Positions 53,395 to 63,052 of a DNA stretch of 64,000 nucleotides are shown here, piece by piece; within the stretch, counting starts at the first letter, position 1, and the number at the start of each line of letters is the position of its first letter. The notes under the pieces were generated by a model. The model had not been told where the DNA came from. It saw nothing but the letters and a program-made list of their open reading frames with translations, and searched no databases. The translations under genes and the position numbers were made by a program. This stretch comes from Gibbula magus (taxonomy: Eukaryota; Mollusca; Gastropoda; Trochida; Trochidae): the NCBI GenBank assembly GCA_936450465.1, contig OW388294.1, positions 72,964,622 to 73,028,621 of the forward strand. The letters run 5' to 3'.

Positions 53395-53841
53395 TCAACA
53401 ACATAGGATTATTGAAAATAGCAATGAAAATGAACAACAACACGATAACAAGGGTAAATGTGACATTGCAGCCAGCACAGTGTACACTTGAATCCGTTTT
53501 TCATATGTTTTCAGTTCATGAGCAGATGATACGGATATCACAGATTCTCCTTTCACGTGAGTGAATCTATGAAATGATGGTGCGTGCCATGGATATTTCT
53601 GAAAAGGTTTTCTCGTACTCTGCCTTGTTGGGATATTCCTCTGAAACTGACGTTGTCGTTGTACACGTGTGGAGTCTTCCTGACAGGCTGTGACAGTGTT
53701 ATTCAGATCAGTAACTGAATCTCTCTTCCTGCAGCAGGCACAAGTGACGTTCGATGACACATGGCTCTCCAACCACATCTTAACCTTTTTCATGGCCTTT
53801 CGGGAACTGGAAGACATCTTAACATGTCCAGAGTATTCCAT
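53395..53841 (-). CDS. ORF A of U23, extended 148-aa form, downstream of the solo SINE
   Basis: Compensating deletions and hydrophobic tail as in U6, with N6H, L80F and N91H. The SINE 3' end at 53900 is 58 nt upstream of the ATG. Confidence 0.36.
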   Translation of the reverse strand: MEYSGHVKMSSSSRKAMKKVKMWLESHVSSNVTCACCRKRDSVTDLNNTVTACQEDSTRVQRQRQFQRNIPTRQSTRKPFQKYPWHAPSFHRFTHVKGESVISVSSAHELKTYEKRIQVYTVLAAMSHLPLLSCCCSFSLLFSIILCC

Positions 53842-53887
53842 TGTACGTGTAGCAAAGGGTGTGTATAGTTTGAAGGATGAAGGTGAA

Positions 53888-53899
53888 ATAATATATTAC
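53888..53899. repeat. Target site duplication, solo SINE, element 3' side
   Basis: ATAATATATTAC, identical to 54407-54418. Same unit position as the LINE target. Confidence 0.9.
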
Positions 53900-54406
53900 G
53901 TTGTTGCATTAAGTGCTTAATGTCGCCTTCGCCCGTTAGGCATTTCGGCAGACAGTGTCACATTGACACACATGAAAGAGAAGATTCCAGAAGGCTAGGG
54001 TCCTGGAAAGGGTGTTCCACCTAGGAACTCATGGGGAAGGTGTTACCGGGTGTGTCACGAACAAAGTAGGCAGTTCACTTTGTTCAGGCAATTTCTATTT
54101 GGCCGTTTGGGTGATATAATTGTGCTGTTAATATTGCGTCCCTCTACTAGGCTGATCTTATAGGCGATTTCTATTACCCGGAGGTGCTAGAGTTTGGGCA
54201 GGGAGAAAGACCACAGTGTCAAGGTGGTTGAACATTGTGGTGAAACCTGCGAGCTTCGGCTGGAACTAGCTAGCCAGGGGTGTTACTACATTGTTTTAAT
54301 GTGGCATTGCACCCCACCTTATTGGCTGTTTATAAGGATGCCGAGCCCCTGGCGGGATTCGAACGAACGTGCGAACCACTGCACTATCCCACCGGACCCG
54401 CGGCAC
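53900..54406 (-). mobile_element. Solo tRNA-headed SINE (or 5'-truncated LINE) in U23
   Basis: 507 bp flanked by 12-bp duplications ATAATATATTAC (53888-53899 and 54407-54418). On the minus strand it begins with GTGCCGCGGGTCCGG, then A-box-like (54386-54376) and B-box-like (54364-54354) motifs, and ends in (CAA)2. The duplicated target has the local class B base (ATATATTAC) rather than the ATATCTTAC of U3 and U15, so it is an independent insertion. It shares its full length with the LINE 3' module. It could be a SINE mobilised by the LINE or a LINE copy truncated at the tRNA-like head. Confidence 0.85.
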
Positions 54407-54418
54407 ATAATATATTAC
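54407..54418. repeat. Target site duplication, solo SINE, element 5' side
   Basis: ATAATATATTAC, followed by CAATATCAGCTGC of the unit. Confidence 0.9.
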
Positions 54419-54430
54419 CAATATCAGCTG

Positions 54431-54438
54431 CTTATATA
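54431..54438 (-). promoter_or_regulatory. Unit TATA box next to solo SINE 5' end
   Basis: TATATAAG on the minus strand. Its first T (54438) is 32 nt upstream of the first SINE nucleotide (54406). Confidence 0.45.
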
Positions 54439-54934
54439 CACACCATCAAGACTGTCAAAACACAATGTGAGTAGTGTGAATGCACATGCAGTCAATCAGC
54501 ACATTTTCCGCTATTTGTAAAGATCAAAGGATTGTGATCAAAGGGGGAAAGTCCGTCACTTTGATCACATGAATTTGGCGGCTATACTTCAAAGAATACT
54601 TCAATTAATGAAGGTGATTGGTTTGAATGTTGATTCTTTTCTACTATCCGGTGCTATCCTTCTACAAATGGCTTTTGGTCTCTTCTCCTTCTATTGAAAT
54701 ACAAATAATAAGATTGTGTAGATAATGAACGCGTCTTTACACACTCCCATATTGTAAAAACGTACTCATTTATTTCGTTGTTTTAGGTAAAAAGATCATG
54801 TTACCAGGTAAGAGTATGCTTCAATACATAAACTCATGTAATGAACGTGTGATTACGTGTCTTTTTTATGTTCTGGATATAAGACATTGACATCGTCGAA
54901 CCCCTGTTAAACTCTTCATGTTCAGTGAGCAGTT

Positions 54935-55423
54935 ATGCATCTTTATAGTACATGTTTCATTGGCAATGAACCCGGTTTTTCTAGATCAACACGGAATGGT
55001 CAGAACATGTCCGATTCAACAAAGAACAGTGATGGTTATGAACCCATGGAAAATCCACGCCTCAGCCATTCTTCCTGTTCAGTGAGGACCAGTGTGTATC
55101 ATGGTCCCTTACAAAAACTTCAAATGTCTGAAAGACCTCGGCAAATTATGCAAGACTCTAGTCAGGAGGACATGTTATTGAATGAAACTAGTCAACTATC
55201 AAAATCCCCAAGAAGCAAACCAGTTTTAGGCATCCGTGCTAAAATAATTCAAAGCAACCTAGTTCAGAATGGAAATCAAGATACCTTCATCAAGAAAGAA
55301 TTTAGAAACATTGAGGCATTCGTCTTGGAGAATGTGACTGCTTTCAAAAGAGGAAGTTTTGGCAGAAAGACCATGCGGAAATCGGTCCATCCATTCCACA
55401 AACAAACTTTCACAGTCGTCTAG
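54935..55423 (+). CDS. ORF B of U23, 162-codon form
   Basis: N2H and I8F. Downstream of the solo SINE. Confidence 0.33.
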   Translation: MHLYSTCFIGNEPGFSRSTRNGQNMSDSTKNSDGYEPMENPRLSHSSCSVRTSVYHGPLQKLQMSERPRQIMQDSSQEDMLLNETSQLSKSPRSKPVLGIRAKIIQSNLVQNGNQDTFIKKEFRNIEAFVLENVTAFKRGSFGRKTMRKSVHPFHKQTFTVV

Positions 55424-55810
55424 TTGTTTTACAATCAAATATTTGATAGTGCTATGTTCTGAAAACTGTTGATTTTGTAAAAATTCCATTGAAGCCAAAT
55501 AAGAATACAATGATATTTCAATTGGTGTATATGATGTGTGATCTGGTATGTTCTCTAGTCAGAAATTTATGTTGTCTCCGTGTACATTGGCAAGTTCACT
55601 CAAAGAATAAAAACAAAGGAATATCAACTTGTTTTTCACTCTTTTATTATCTTTGTGTTCAACAAAGGTGACTTTCAATATTATAAAATAACCTTTCGCT
55701 AAGGAAAACAAAGTAACATCGCATACAATACATCAACAACATAGGATTATTGAAAATAGCAATGAAAATATACGACAACACGATAACAAGGGTAAAGGTG
55801 ACATTGCATG

Positions 55811-56182
55811 TCAGCACAGTGTACACTTGAATCCGTTTTTCATATATGTTTTCAGTTCATGAGCAGATGATACGGATATCACAGATTCTCCTTTCACATG
55901 TGTGAATCTATTAAATGATGGTGCGTGCCATGGATATTTCTGAAGAGGTTTTCTCGTACTCTGCCTTGTTTGGATATTCCTCTGAAACTGACGTTGTCGT
56001 TGTACACGTGTAGAGTCTTCCTGACAGGCTGTGACAGTGTTAATCAGATCAGTAACTGAATCTCTCTTCCTGCAGCAGGCACAAGTGACGTTCGAAGACA
56101 CATGGCTCTCCAACCACATCTTAACCTTTTTCATGGCCTTTCGGGAACTGGAAGACATCTTAACATTTCCAGAGTATTCCAT
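55811..56182 (-). CDS. ORF A of U24
   Basis: 123 codons with N47I and P71Q. Confidence 0.4.
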   Translation of the reverse strand: MEYSGNVKMSSSSRKAMKKVKMWLESHVSSNVTCACCRKRDSVTDLINTVTACQEDSTRVQRQRQFQRNIQTRQSTRKPLQKYPWHAPSFNRFTHVKGESVISVSSAHELKTYMKNGFKCTLC

Positions 56183-56755
56183 TGTACGTGTAGCAAAGGG
56201 TGTGTATAGTTTGAAGGATGAAGGTGAAATAATATATTACCAATATCAGCTGCTTATATACACACCATCAAGACTGTCAAAACACAATGTGAGTAGTGTG
56301 AATGCACATGCAGTCAATCAGCACATTTTCCGCTATTTGTAAAGATCAAAGGATTGTGATCAAAGGGGAAAGTCCGTCACTTTGATCACATGAATTTGGC
56401 GGCTATACTTCAAAGAATACTTCAATTAATGAAGGTGATTGGTTTGAATGTTGATTCTTTTCTACTATCCGGTGCTATCCTTCTACAAATGGCTTTTGAT
56501 CTCTTCTCCTTCTATTGAAATACAAATAATCCGATTGTGTAGACAAAAAACGCTTCTTTACACACTCTCATATTGTAAAAACGTACTCATTTATTTCGTT
56601 GTTTTAGGTAAAAAGATCATGTTACAAGAAAAGAGTATATATCGATACATAAACTCATGTAATGAACGTGTGATTACGTGTCTTTTTTATGGTCTGGATA
56701 TAAGACATTGACATCGTCGAACCCCTGTTAAACTCTTCATGTTCAGTGAGCAGTT

Positions 56756-57244
56756 ATGAATCTTTATAGTACATGTTTCATTGGCAATGAACCCGGTTTT
56801 TCTAGATCAACACGGAATGGTCAGAACATGTCCGATTCAACAAAGAACAGTGATGGTTATGAACCCATGGAAAATCCACGCCTCAGCCATTCTTCCTGTT
56901 CAGTGAGGACCAGTGTGTATCATGGGCCCTTACAAAAACTTCAAATGTCTGAAAGACCTCGGCAAATTATGCAAGACTCTAGTCAGGAGGACATGTTGTT
57001 GAATGAAACTAGTCAACTATCAAAATCCTCAAGAAGCAAACCAGTTTTAGGCATCCGTGCTAAAATAATTCAAAGCAACCTAGTTCAGAATGGAAATCAA
57101 GATACCTTCATCAAGAAAGAATTTAGAAACATTGAGGCATTCGTCTTGGAGAATGTGACTGCTTTCAAAAGAGGAAGTTTTGGCAGAAAGACCATGCGGA
57201 AATCGGTCCATCCATTCCACAAACAAACTTTCACAGTCGTCTAG
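56756..57244 (+). CDS. ORF B of U24, 162-codon form
   Basis: I8F and P-to-S (KSSRSK). Confidence 0.33.
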   Translation: MNLYSTCFIGNEPGFSRSTRNGQNMSDSTKNSDGYEPMENPRLSHSSCSVRTSVYHGPLQKLQMSERPRQIMQDSSQEDMLLNETSQLSKSSRSKPVLGIRAKIIQSNLVQNGNQDTFIKKEFRNIEAFVLENVTAFKRGSFGRKTMRKSVHPFHKQTFTVV

Positions 57245-57631
57245 TTGTTTTACAATCAAATATTTGATAGTGCTATGTTCTGAAAACTGTTGATTTTGTA
57301 AAAATCCCATTGAAGCCAAATAAGAATACAATGATATTTCAATTGGTGTATATGATGTGTGATCTGGTATGTTTTCTAGTCAGAAAGTTATGTTGTCTCC
57401 GTGTACATTGGCAAGTTCACTCAAGGAATAAAAACAAAGGAATATCAACTTGTTTTTCACTCTTTTATTATCTTTGTGTTCAACAAAGGTGACTTTCAAT
57501 ATTATAAAATAACCTTTCGCAAAGGAAAACAAAGTAACATCGCATACAATATATCAACAACATAGGATTATTGAAAATAGCAATGAAAATGAACAACAAC
57601 ACGATAACAAGGGTAAAGGTGACATTGCATG

Positions 57632-58003
57632 TCAGCACAGTGTACACTTGAATCCGTTGTTCATATATGTTTTCAGTTCATGAGCAGATGATACGGATAT
57701 CACAGATTCTCCTTTCACATGTGTGAATCTATTAAATGATGGTGCGTGCCATGGATATTTCTGAAGAGGTTTTCTCGTACTCTGCCTTGTTTGGATATTC
57801 CTCTGAAACTGACGTTGTCGTTGTACACGTGTAGAGTCTTCCTGACAGGCTGTGACAGTGTTATTCAGATCAGTAACTGAATCTCTCTTCCTGCAGCAGG
57901 CACAAGTGACGTTCGAAGACACATGGCTCTCCAACCACATCTTAACCTTTTTCATGGCCTTTCGGGAACTGGAAGACATCTTAACATTTCCAGAGTATTC
58001 CAT
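57632..58003 (-). CDS. ORF A of U25
   Basis: 123 codons with P71Q and K115N. Confidence 0.4.
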   Translation of the reverse strand: MEYSGNVKMSSSSRKAMKKVKMWLESHVSSNVTCACCRKRDSVTDLNNTVTACQEDSTRVQRQRQFQRNIQTRQSTRKPLQKYPWHAPSFNRFTHVKGESVISVSSAHELKTYMNNGFKCTLC

Positions 58004-58576
58004 TGTACGTGTAGCAAAGGGCGTGTATAGTTTGAAGGATGAAGGTGAAATAATATATTACCAATATCAGCTGCTTATATACACACCATCAAGACTGTCA
58101 AAACACAATGTGAGTAGTGTGAATGCACATGCAGTCAATCAGCACATTTTCCGCTATTTGTAAAGATCAAAGGATTGTGATCAAAGGGGAAAGTCCGTCA
58201 CTTTGATCACATGAATTTGGCGGCTATACTTCAAAGAATACTTCAATTAATGAAGGTGATTGGTTTGAATGTTGATTCTTTTCTACTATCCGGTGCTATC
58301 CTTCTACAAATGGCTTTTGATCTCTTCTCCTTCTATTGAAATACAAATAATCCGATTATGTAGATAAAAAACGCGTCTTTACACACTCTCATATTGTAAA
58401 AACGTACTCATTTATTTCGTTGTTTTAGGTAAAAAGATCATGTTACCAGGTAAGAGTGTGTTTCGATACATAAACTCATGTAATGAACGTGTGATTACGT
58501 GTCTTTTTTATGGTCTGGATATAAGACATTGACATCGTCGAACCCCTGTTAAACTCTTCATGTTCAGTGAGCAGTT

Positions 58577-59044
58577 ATGAATCTTTATAGTACATGTTTC
58601 ATTGGCAATGAACCCGGTTTTTCTAGATCAACACGGAATGGTCAGAACATGTCCGATTCAACAAAGAACAGTGATGGTTATGAACCCATGGAAAATCCAC
58701 GCCTCAGCCATTCTTCCTGTTCAGTGAGGACCAGTGTGTATCATGGTCCCTTACAAAAACTTCAAATGTCTGAAAGACCTCGGCAAATTATGCAAGACTC
58801 TAGTCAGGAGGACATGTTGTTGAATGAAACTAGTCAACTATCAAAATCCTCAAGAAGCAAACCAGTTTTAGGCATCCGTGCTAAAATAATTCAAAGCAAC
58901 CTAGTTCAGAATGGAAATCAAGATACCTTCATCAAGAAAGAATTTAGAAACATTGAGGCATTCGTCTTGGAGAATGTGACTGCTTTCAAAAGAGGAAGTT
59001 TTGGCAGAAAGACCATGCGGAAATCGGTCCATCCATTCCACTAA
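58577..59044 (+). CDS. ORF B of U25, 155-codon form
   Basis: I8F, KSSRSK, and the early TAA as in U21 and U27. Confidence 0.33.
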   Translation: MNLYSTCFIGNEPGFSRSTRNGQNMSDSTKNSDGYEPMENPRLSHSSCSVRTSVYHGPLQKLQMSERPRQIMQDSSQEDMLLNETSQLSKSSRSKPVLGIRAKIIQSNLVQNGNQDTFIKKEFRNIEAFVLENVTAFKRGSFGRKTMRKSVHPFH

Positions 59045-59452
59045 CAAACTTTCACAGTCGTTTAGTTGTTTTACAATCAAATATTTGATAGTGCTATGTT
59101 CTGAAAACTGTTGATTTTGTAAAAATCCCATTGAAGCCAAATAAGAATACAATGATATTTCAATTGGTGTATATGATGTGTGATCTGGTATGTTCTCTAG
59201 TCAGAAAGTTATGTTGTCTCCGTGTACATTGGCAAGTTCACTCAAGGAATAAAAACAAAGGAATATCAAATTGTTTTTCACTCTTTTATTATCTTTGTGT
59301 TCAACAAAGGTGACTTTCAATATTATAAAATAACCTTTCGCAAAGGAAAACAAAGTAACATCGCATACAATATATCAACAACATAGGATTATTGAAAATA
59401 GCAATGAAAATGAACAACAACACGATAACAAGGGTAAAGGTGACATTGCATG

Positions 59453-59824
59453 TCAGCACAGTGTACACTTGAATCCGTTTTTCATATATGTTTTCAGTTC
59501 ATGAGCAGATGATACGGATATCACAGATTCTCCTTTCACATGTGTGAATCTATTAAATGATGGTGCGTGCCATGGATATTTCTGAAGAGGTTTTCTCGTA
59601 CTCTGCCTTGTTTGGATATTCCTCTGAAACTGACGTTGTCGTTGTACACGTGTAGAGTCTTTCTGACAGGCTGTGACAGTGTTATTCAGATCAGTAACTG
59701 AATCTCTCTTCCTGCAGCAGGCACAAGTGACGTTCGAAGACACATGGCTCTCCAACCACATCTTAACCTTTTTCATGGCCTTTCGGGAACTGGAAGACGT
59801 CTTAACATTTCCAGAGTATTCCAT
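59453..59824 (-). CDS. ORF A of U26
   Basis: 123 codons with M9T, E55K and P71Q. An in-frame upstream ATG at 59881 would add 19 residues, but it lies about 10 nt upstream of where a TATA-directed start would fall, so I keep the usual ATG. Confidence 0.38.
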   Translation of the reverse strand: MEYSGNVKTSSSSRKAMKKVKMWLESHVSSNVTCACCRKRDSVTDLNNTVTACQKDSTRVQRQRQFQRNIQTRQSTRKPLQKYPWHAPSFNRFTHVKGESVISVSSAHELKTYMKNGFKCTLC

Positions 59825-60398
59825 TGTTCGTTGTAGCAAAGGGTGTGTATAGTTTGAAGGATGAAAGTGAAATAATATCATACCAATATCAGCTCCTTAT
59901 ATACACACCATCAAGACTGTCAAAACACAATGTGAGTAGTGTGAATGCACATGCAGTCAATCAGCACATTTTCCGCTATTTGTAAAGATCAAAGGATTGT
60001 GATCAAAGGGGAAAGTCCGTCACTTTGATCACATGAATTATGCCGCTATACTTCAAAGAATACTTCAATTAATGAAGGTGATTGGTTTGAATGTTGATTC
60101 TTTTCTACTATCCGGTGCTATCCCTCTACAAATGGCTTTTGATCTCTTCTCCTTCTATTGAAATACAAATAATACGATTGTGTAGATAATAAACGCGTCT
60201 TTACACACTCCCATATTGTAAAAACGTACTCATTTATTTCGTTGTTTTAGGAAAAAAGATCATGTTACCAGGTAAGAGTATGTTTCGATACATAAACTCA
60301 TGTAATGAACGTGTGATTACGTGTCTTTTTTATGGTCTGGATATAAGACATTGACATCGTCGAACCCCTGTTAAACTCTTCATGTTCAGTGAGCAGTT

Positions 60399-60887
60399 AT
60401 GAATCTTTATAGTACATGTTTCATTGGCAATGAACCCGGTTTTTCTAGATCAACACGGAATGGTCAGAACATGTCCGATTCAACAAAGAACAGTGATGGT
60501 TATGAACCCATGGAAAATCCACGCCTCAGCCATTCTTCCTGTTCAGTGAGGACCAGTGTGTATCATGGGCCCTTACAAAAACTTCAAATGTCTGAAAGAC
60601 CTCGGCAAATTATGCAAGACTCTAGTCAGGAGGACATGTTGTTGAATGAAACTAGTCAACTATCAAAATCCTCAAGAAGCAAACCAGTTTTAGGTATCCG
60701 TGCTAAAATAATTCAAAGCAAACTAGTTCAGAATGGAAATCAAGATACCTTCATCAAGAAAGAATTTAGAAACATTGAGGCATTCGTCTTGGAGAATGTG
60801 ACTGCTTTCAAAAGAGGAAGTTTTGGCAGAAAGACCATGCGGAAATCGGTCCATCCATTCCACAAACAAACTTTCACAGTCGTCTAG
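60399..60887 (+). CDS. ORF B of U26, 162-codon form
   Basis: I8F, KSSRSK and N-to-K (IQSKLV). Confidence 0.33.
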   Translation: MNLYSTCFIGNEPGFSRSTRNGQNMSDSTKNSDGYEPMENPRLSHSSCSVRTSVYHGPLQKLQMSERPRQIMQDSSQEDMLLNETSQLSKSSRSKPVLGIRAKIIQSKLVQNGNQDTFIKKEFRNIEAFVLENVTAFKRGSFGRKTMRKSVHPFHKQTFTVV

Positions 60888-61274
60888 TTGTTTTACAAAT
60901 AAATATTTGATAGTGCTATGTTCTGAAAACTGTTGATTTTGTAAAAATCCCATTGAAGCCAAATAAGAATACAATGATATTTCAATTGGTGTATATGATG
61001 TGTGATCTGGTATGTTTTCTAGTCAGAAAGTTATGTTGTCTCCGTGTACATTTGCAAGTTCACTCAAGGAATAAAAACAAAGGAATATCAAATTGTTTTT
61101 CACTCTTTTATTATCTTTGTGTTCAACAAAGGTGACTTTCAATATTATAAAATAACCTTTCGCAAAGGAAAACAAAGTAACATCGCATACAATATATCAA
61201 CAACATAGGATTATTGAAAATAGCAATGAAAATATACGACAACACGATAACAAGGGTAAAGGTGACATTGCACG

Positions 61275-61646
61275 TCAGCACAGTGTACACTTGAATCCGT
61301 TGTTCATATATGTTTTCAGTTCATGAGCAGATGATACGGATATCACAGATTCTCCTTTCACATGTGTGAATCTATTAAATGATGGTGCGTGCCATGGATA
61401 TTTCTGAAGAGGTTTTCTCGTACTCTGCCTTGTTTGGATATTCCTCTGAAACTGACGTTGTCGTTGTACACGTGTAGAGTCTTCCTGACAGGCTGTGACA
61501 GTGTTATTCAGATCAGTAACTGAATCTCTCTTCCTGCAGCAGGCACAAGTGACGTTCGAAGACACATGGCTCTCCAACCACATCTTAACCTTTTTCATGG
61601 CCTTTCGGGAACTGGAAGACATCTTAACATTTCCAGAGTATTCCAT
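61275..61646 (-). CDS. ORF A of U27
   Basis: 123 codons with P71Q and K115N, same protein as U25. Confidence 0.4.
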   Translation of the reverse strand: MEYSGNVKMSSSSRKAMKKVKMWLESHVSSNVTCACCRKRDSVTDLNNTVTACQEDSTRVQRQRQFQRNIQTRQSTRKPLQKYPWHAPSFNRFTHVKGESVISVSSAHELKTYMNNGFKCTLC

Positions 61647-62219
61647 TGTACGTGTAGCAAAGGGTGTGTATAGTTTGAAGGATGAAGGTGAAATAATATA
61701 TTACCAATATCAGCTGCTTATATACACACCATCAAGACTGTCAAAACACAATGTGAGTAGTGTGAATGCACATGCAGTCAATCAGCACATTTTCCGCTAT
61801 TTGTAAAGATCAAAGGATTGTGATCAAAGGGGAAAGTCCGTCACTTTGATCACATGAATTATGCGGCTATACTTCAAAGAATACTTCAATTAATGAAGGT
61901 GATTGGTTTGAATGTTGATTCTTTTCTACTATCCGGTGCTATCCTTCTACAAATGGCTTTTGATCTCTTCTCCTTCTATTGAAATACAAATAATCCGATT
62001 ATGTAGATAAAAAACGCGTCTTTACACACTCTCATATTGTAAAAACGTACTCATTTATTTCGTTGTTTTAGGTAAAAAGATCATGTTACCAGGTAAGAGT
62101 ATGTTTCGATACATAAACTCATGTAATGAACGTGTGATTACGTGTCTTTTTTATGGTCTGGATATAAGACATTGACATCGTCGAACCCCTGTTAAACTCT
62201 TCATGTTCAGTGAGCAGTT

Positions 62220-62687
62220 ATGAATCTTTATAGTACATGTTTCATTGGCAATGAACCCGGTTTTTCTAGATCAACACGGAATGGTCAGAACATGTCCGAT
62301 TCAACAAAGAACAGTGATGGTTATGAACCCATGGAAAATCCACGCCTCAGCCATTCTTCCTGTTCAGTGAGGACCAGTGTGTATCATGGTCCCTTACAAA
62401 AACTTCAAATGTCTGAAAGACCTCGGCAAATTATGCAAGACTCTAGTCAGGTGGACATGTTGTTGAATGAAACTAGTCAACAATCAAAATCCTCAAGAAG
62501 CAAACCAGTTTTAGGCATCCGTGCTAAAATAATTCAAAGCAACCTAGTTCAGAATGGAAATCAAGATACCTTCATCAAGAAAGAATTTAGAAACATTGAG
62601 GCATTCGTCTTGGAGAATGTGACTGCTTTCAAAAGAGGAAGTTTTGGCAGAAAGACCATGCGGAAATCGGTCCATCCATTCCACTAA
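62220..62687 (+). CDS. ORF B of U27, 155-codon form
   Basis: I8F, E-to-V (SQVDML) and L-to-Q (SQQSKSS). Confidence 0.33.
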   Translation: MNLYSTCFIGNEPGFSRSTRNGQNMSDSTKNSDGYEPMENPRLSHSSCSVRTSVYHGPLQKLQMSERPRQIMQDSSQVDMLLNETSQQSKSSRSKPVLGIRAKIIQSNLVQNGNQDTFIKKEFRNIEAFVLENVTAFKRGSFGRKTMRKSVHPFH

Positions 62688-63052
62688 CAAACTTTCACAG
62701 TCGTCTAGTTGTTTTACAATCAAATATTTGATAGTGCTATGTTCTGAAAACAGTTGATTTTGTAAAAATCCCATTGAAGCCAAATAAGAATACAATGATA
62801 TTTCAATTGGTGTATATGATGTGTGATCTGGTATGTTCTCTAGTCAGAAAGTTATGTTGTCTCCGTGTACATTGGCAAGTTCACTCAAGGAATAAAAACA
62901 AAGGAATATCAAATTGTTTTTCACTCTTTTATTATCTTTGTGTTCAACAAAGGTGACTTTCAATATTATAAAATAACCTTTCGCAAAGGAAAACAAAGTA
63001 ACATCGCATACAATACATCAACAACATAGGATTATTGAAAATAGCAATGAAA

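Larger units (their letters stand above)
51655..53429 (+). repeat. Array unit U22 (class A with 14-bp deletion, 1,775 bp)
   Basis: A class A unit embedded among class B units. It shares the 14-bp deletion of U21 although it differs from U21 at the 7-bp and 25-bp indels. Confidence 0.95.
53430..55767 (+). repeat. Array unit U23 (class B) with solo SINE
   Basis: The unit is 2,338 bp. Subtracting the 507-bp SINE and one 12-bp target duplication leaves 1,819 bp. The left end has the compensating deletions seen in U6 and U14. Confidence 0.95.
55768..57588 (+). repeat. Array unit U24 (class B, 1,821 bp)
   Basis: The site after the microexon-like segment is mutated from CCAGGTAAGAG to CAAGAAAAGAG, removing the donor-like GT. 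Confidence 0.95.
57589..59409 (+). repeat. Array unit U25 (class B, 1,821 bp)
   Basis: First member of a two-unit repeat. It shares K115N in ORF A and GTAGATAAAAAACGCG with U27. Confidence 0.95.
57589..61231 (+). repeat. Two-unit higher-order repeat, copy 1 (U25-U26)
   Basis: It matches U27-U28 at an offset of 3,643, with alternating private variants: U25 with U27, and U26 with U28. Confidence 0.8.
59410..61231 (+). repeat. Array unit U26 (class B, 1,822 bp)
   Basis: It shares with U28 the one-base insertion TTCGTTGTAGC upstream of ORF A, the ATATCATACC variant of the retroelement target and CCCTCTACAAATGG. Confidence 0.95.
61232..63052 (+). repeat. Array unit U27 (class B, 1,821 bp)
   Basis: It pairs with U25 at an offset of 3,643. 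Confidence 0.95.
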
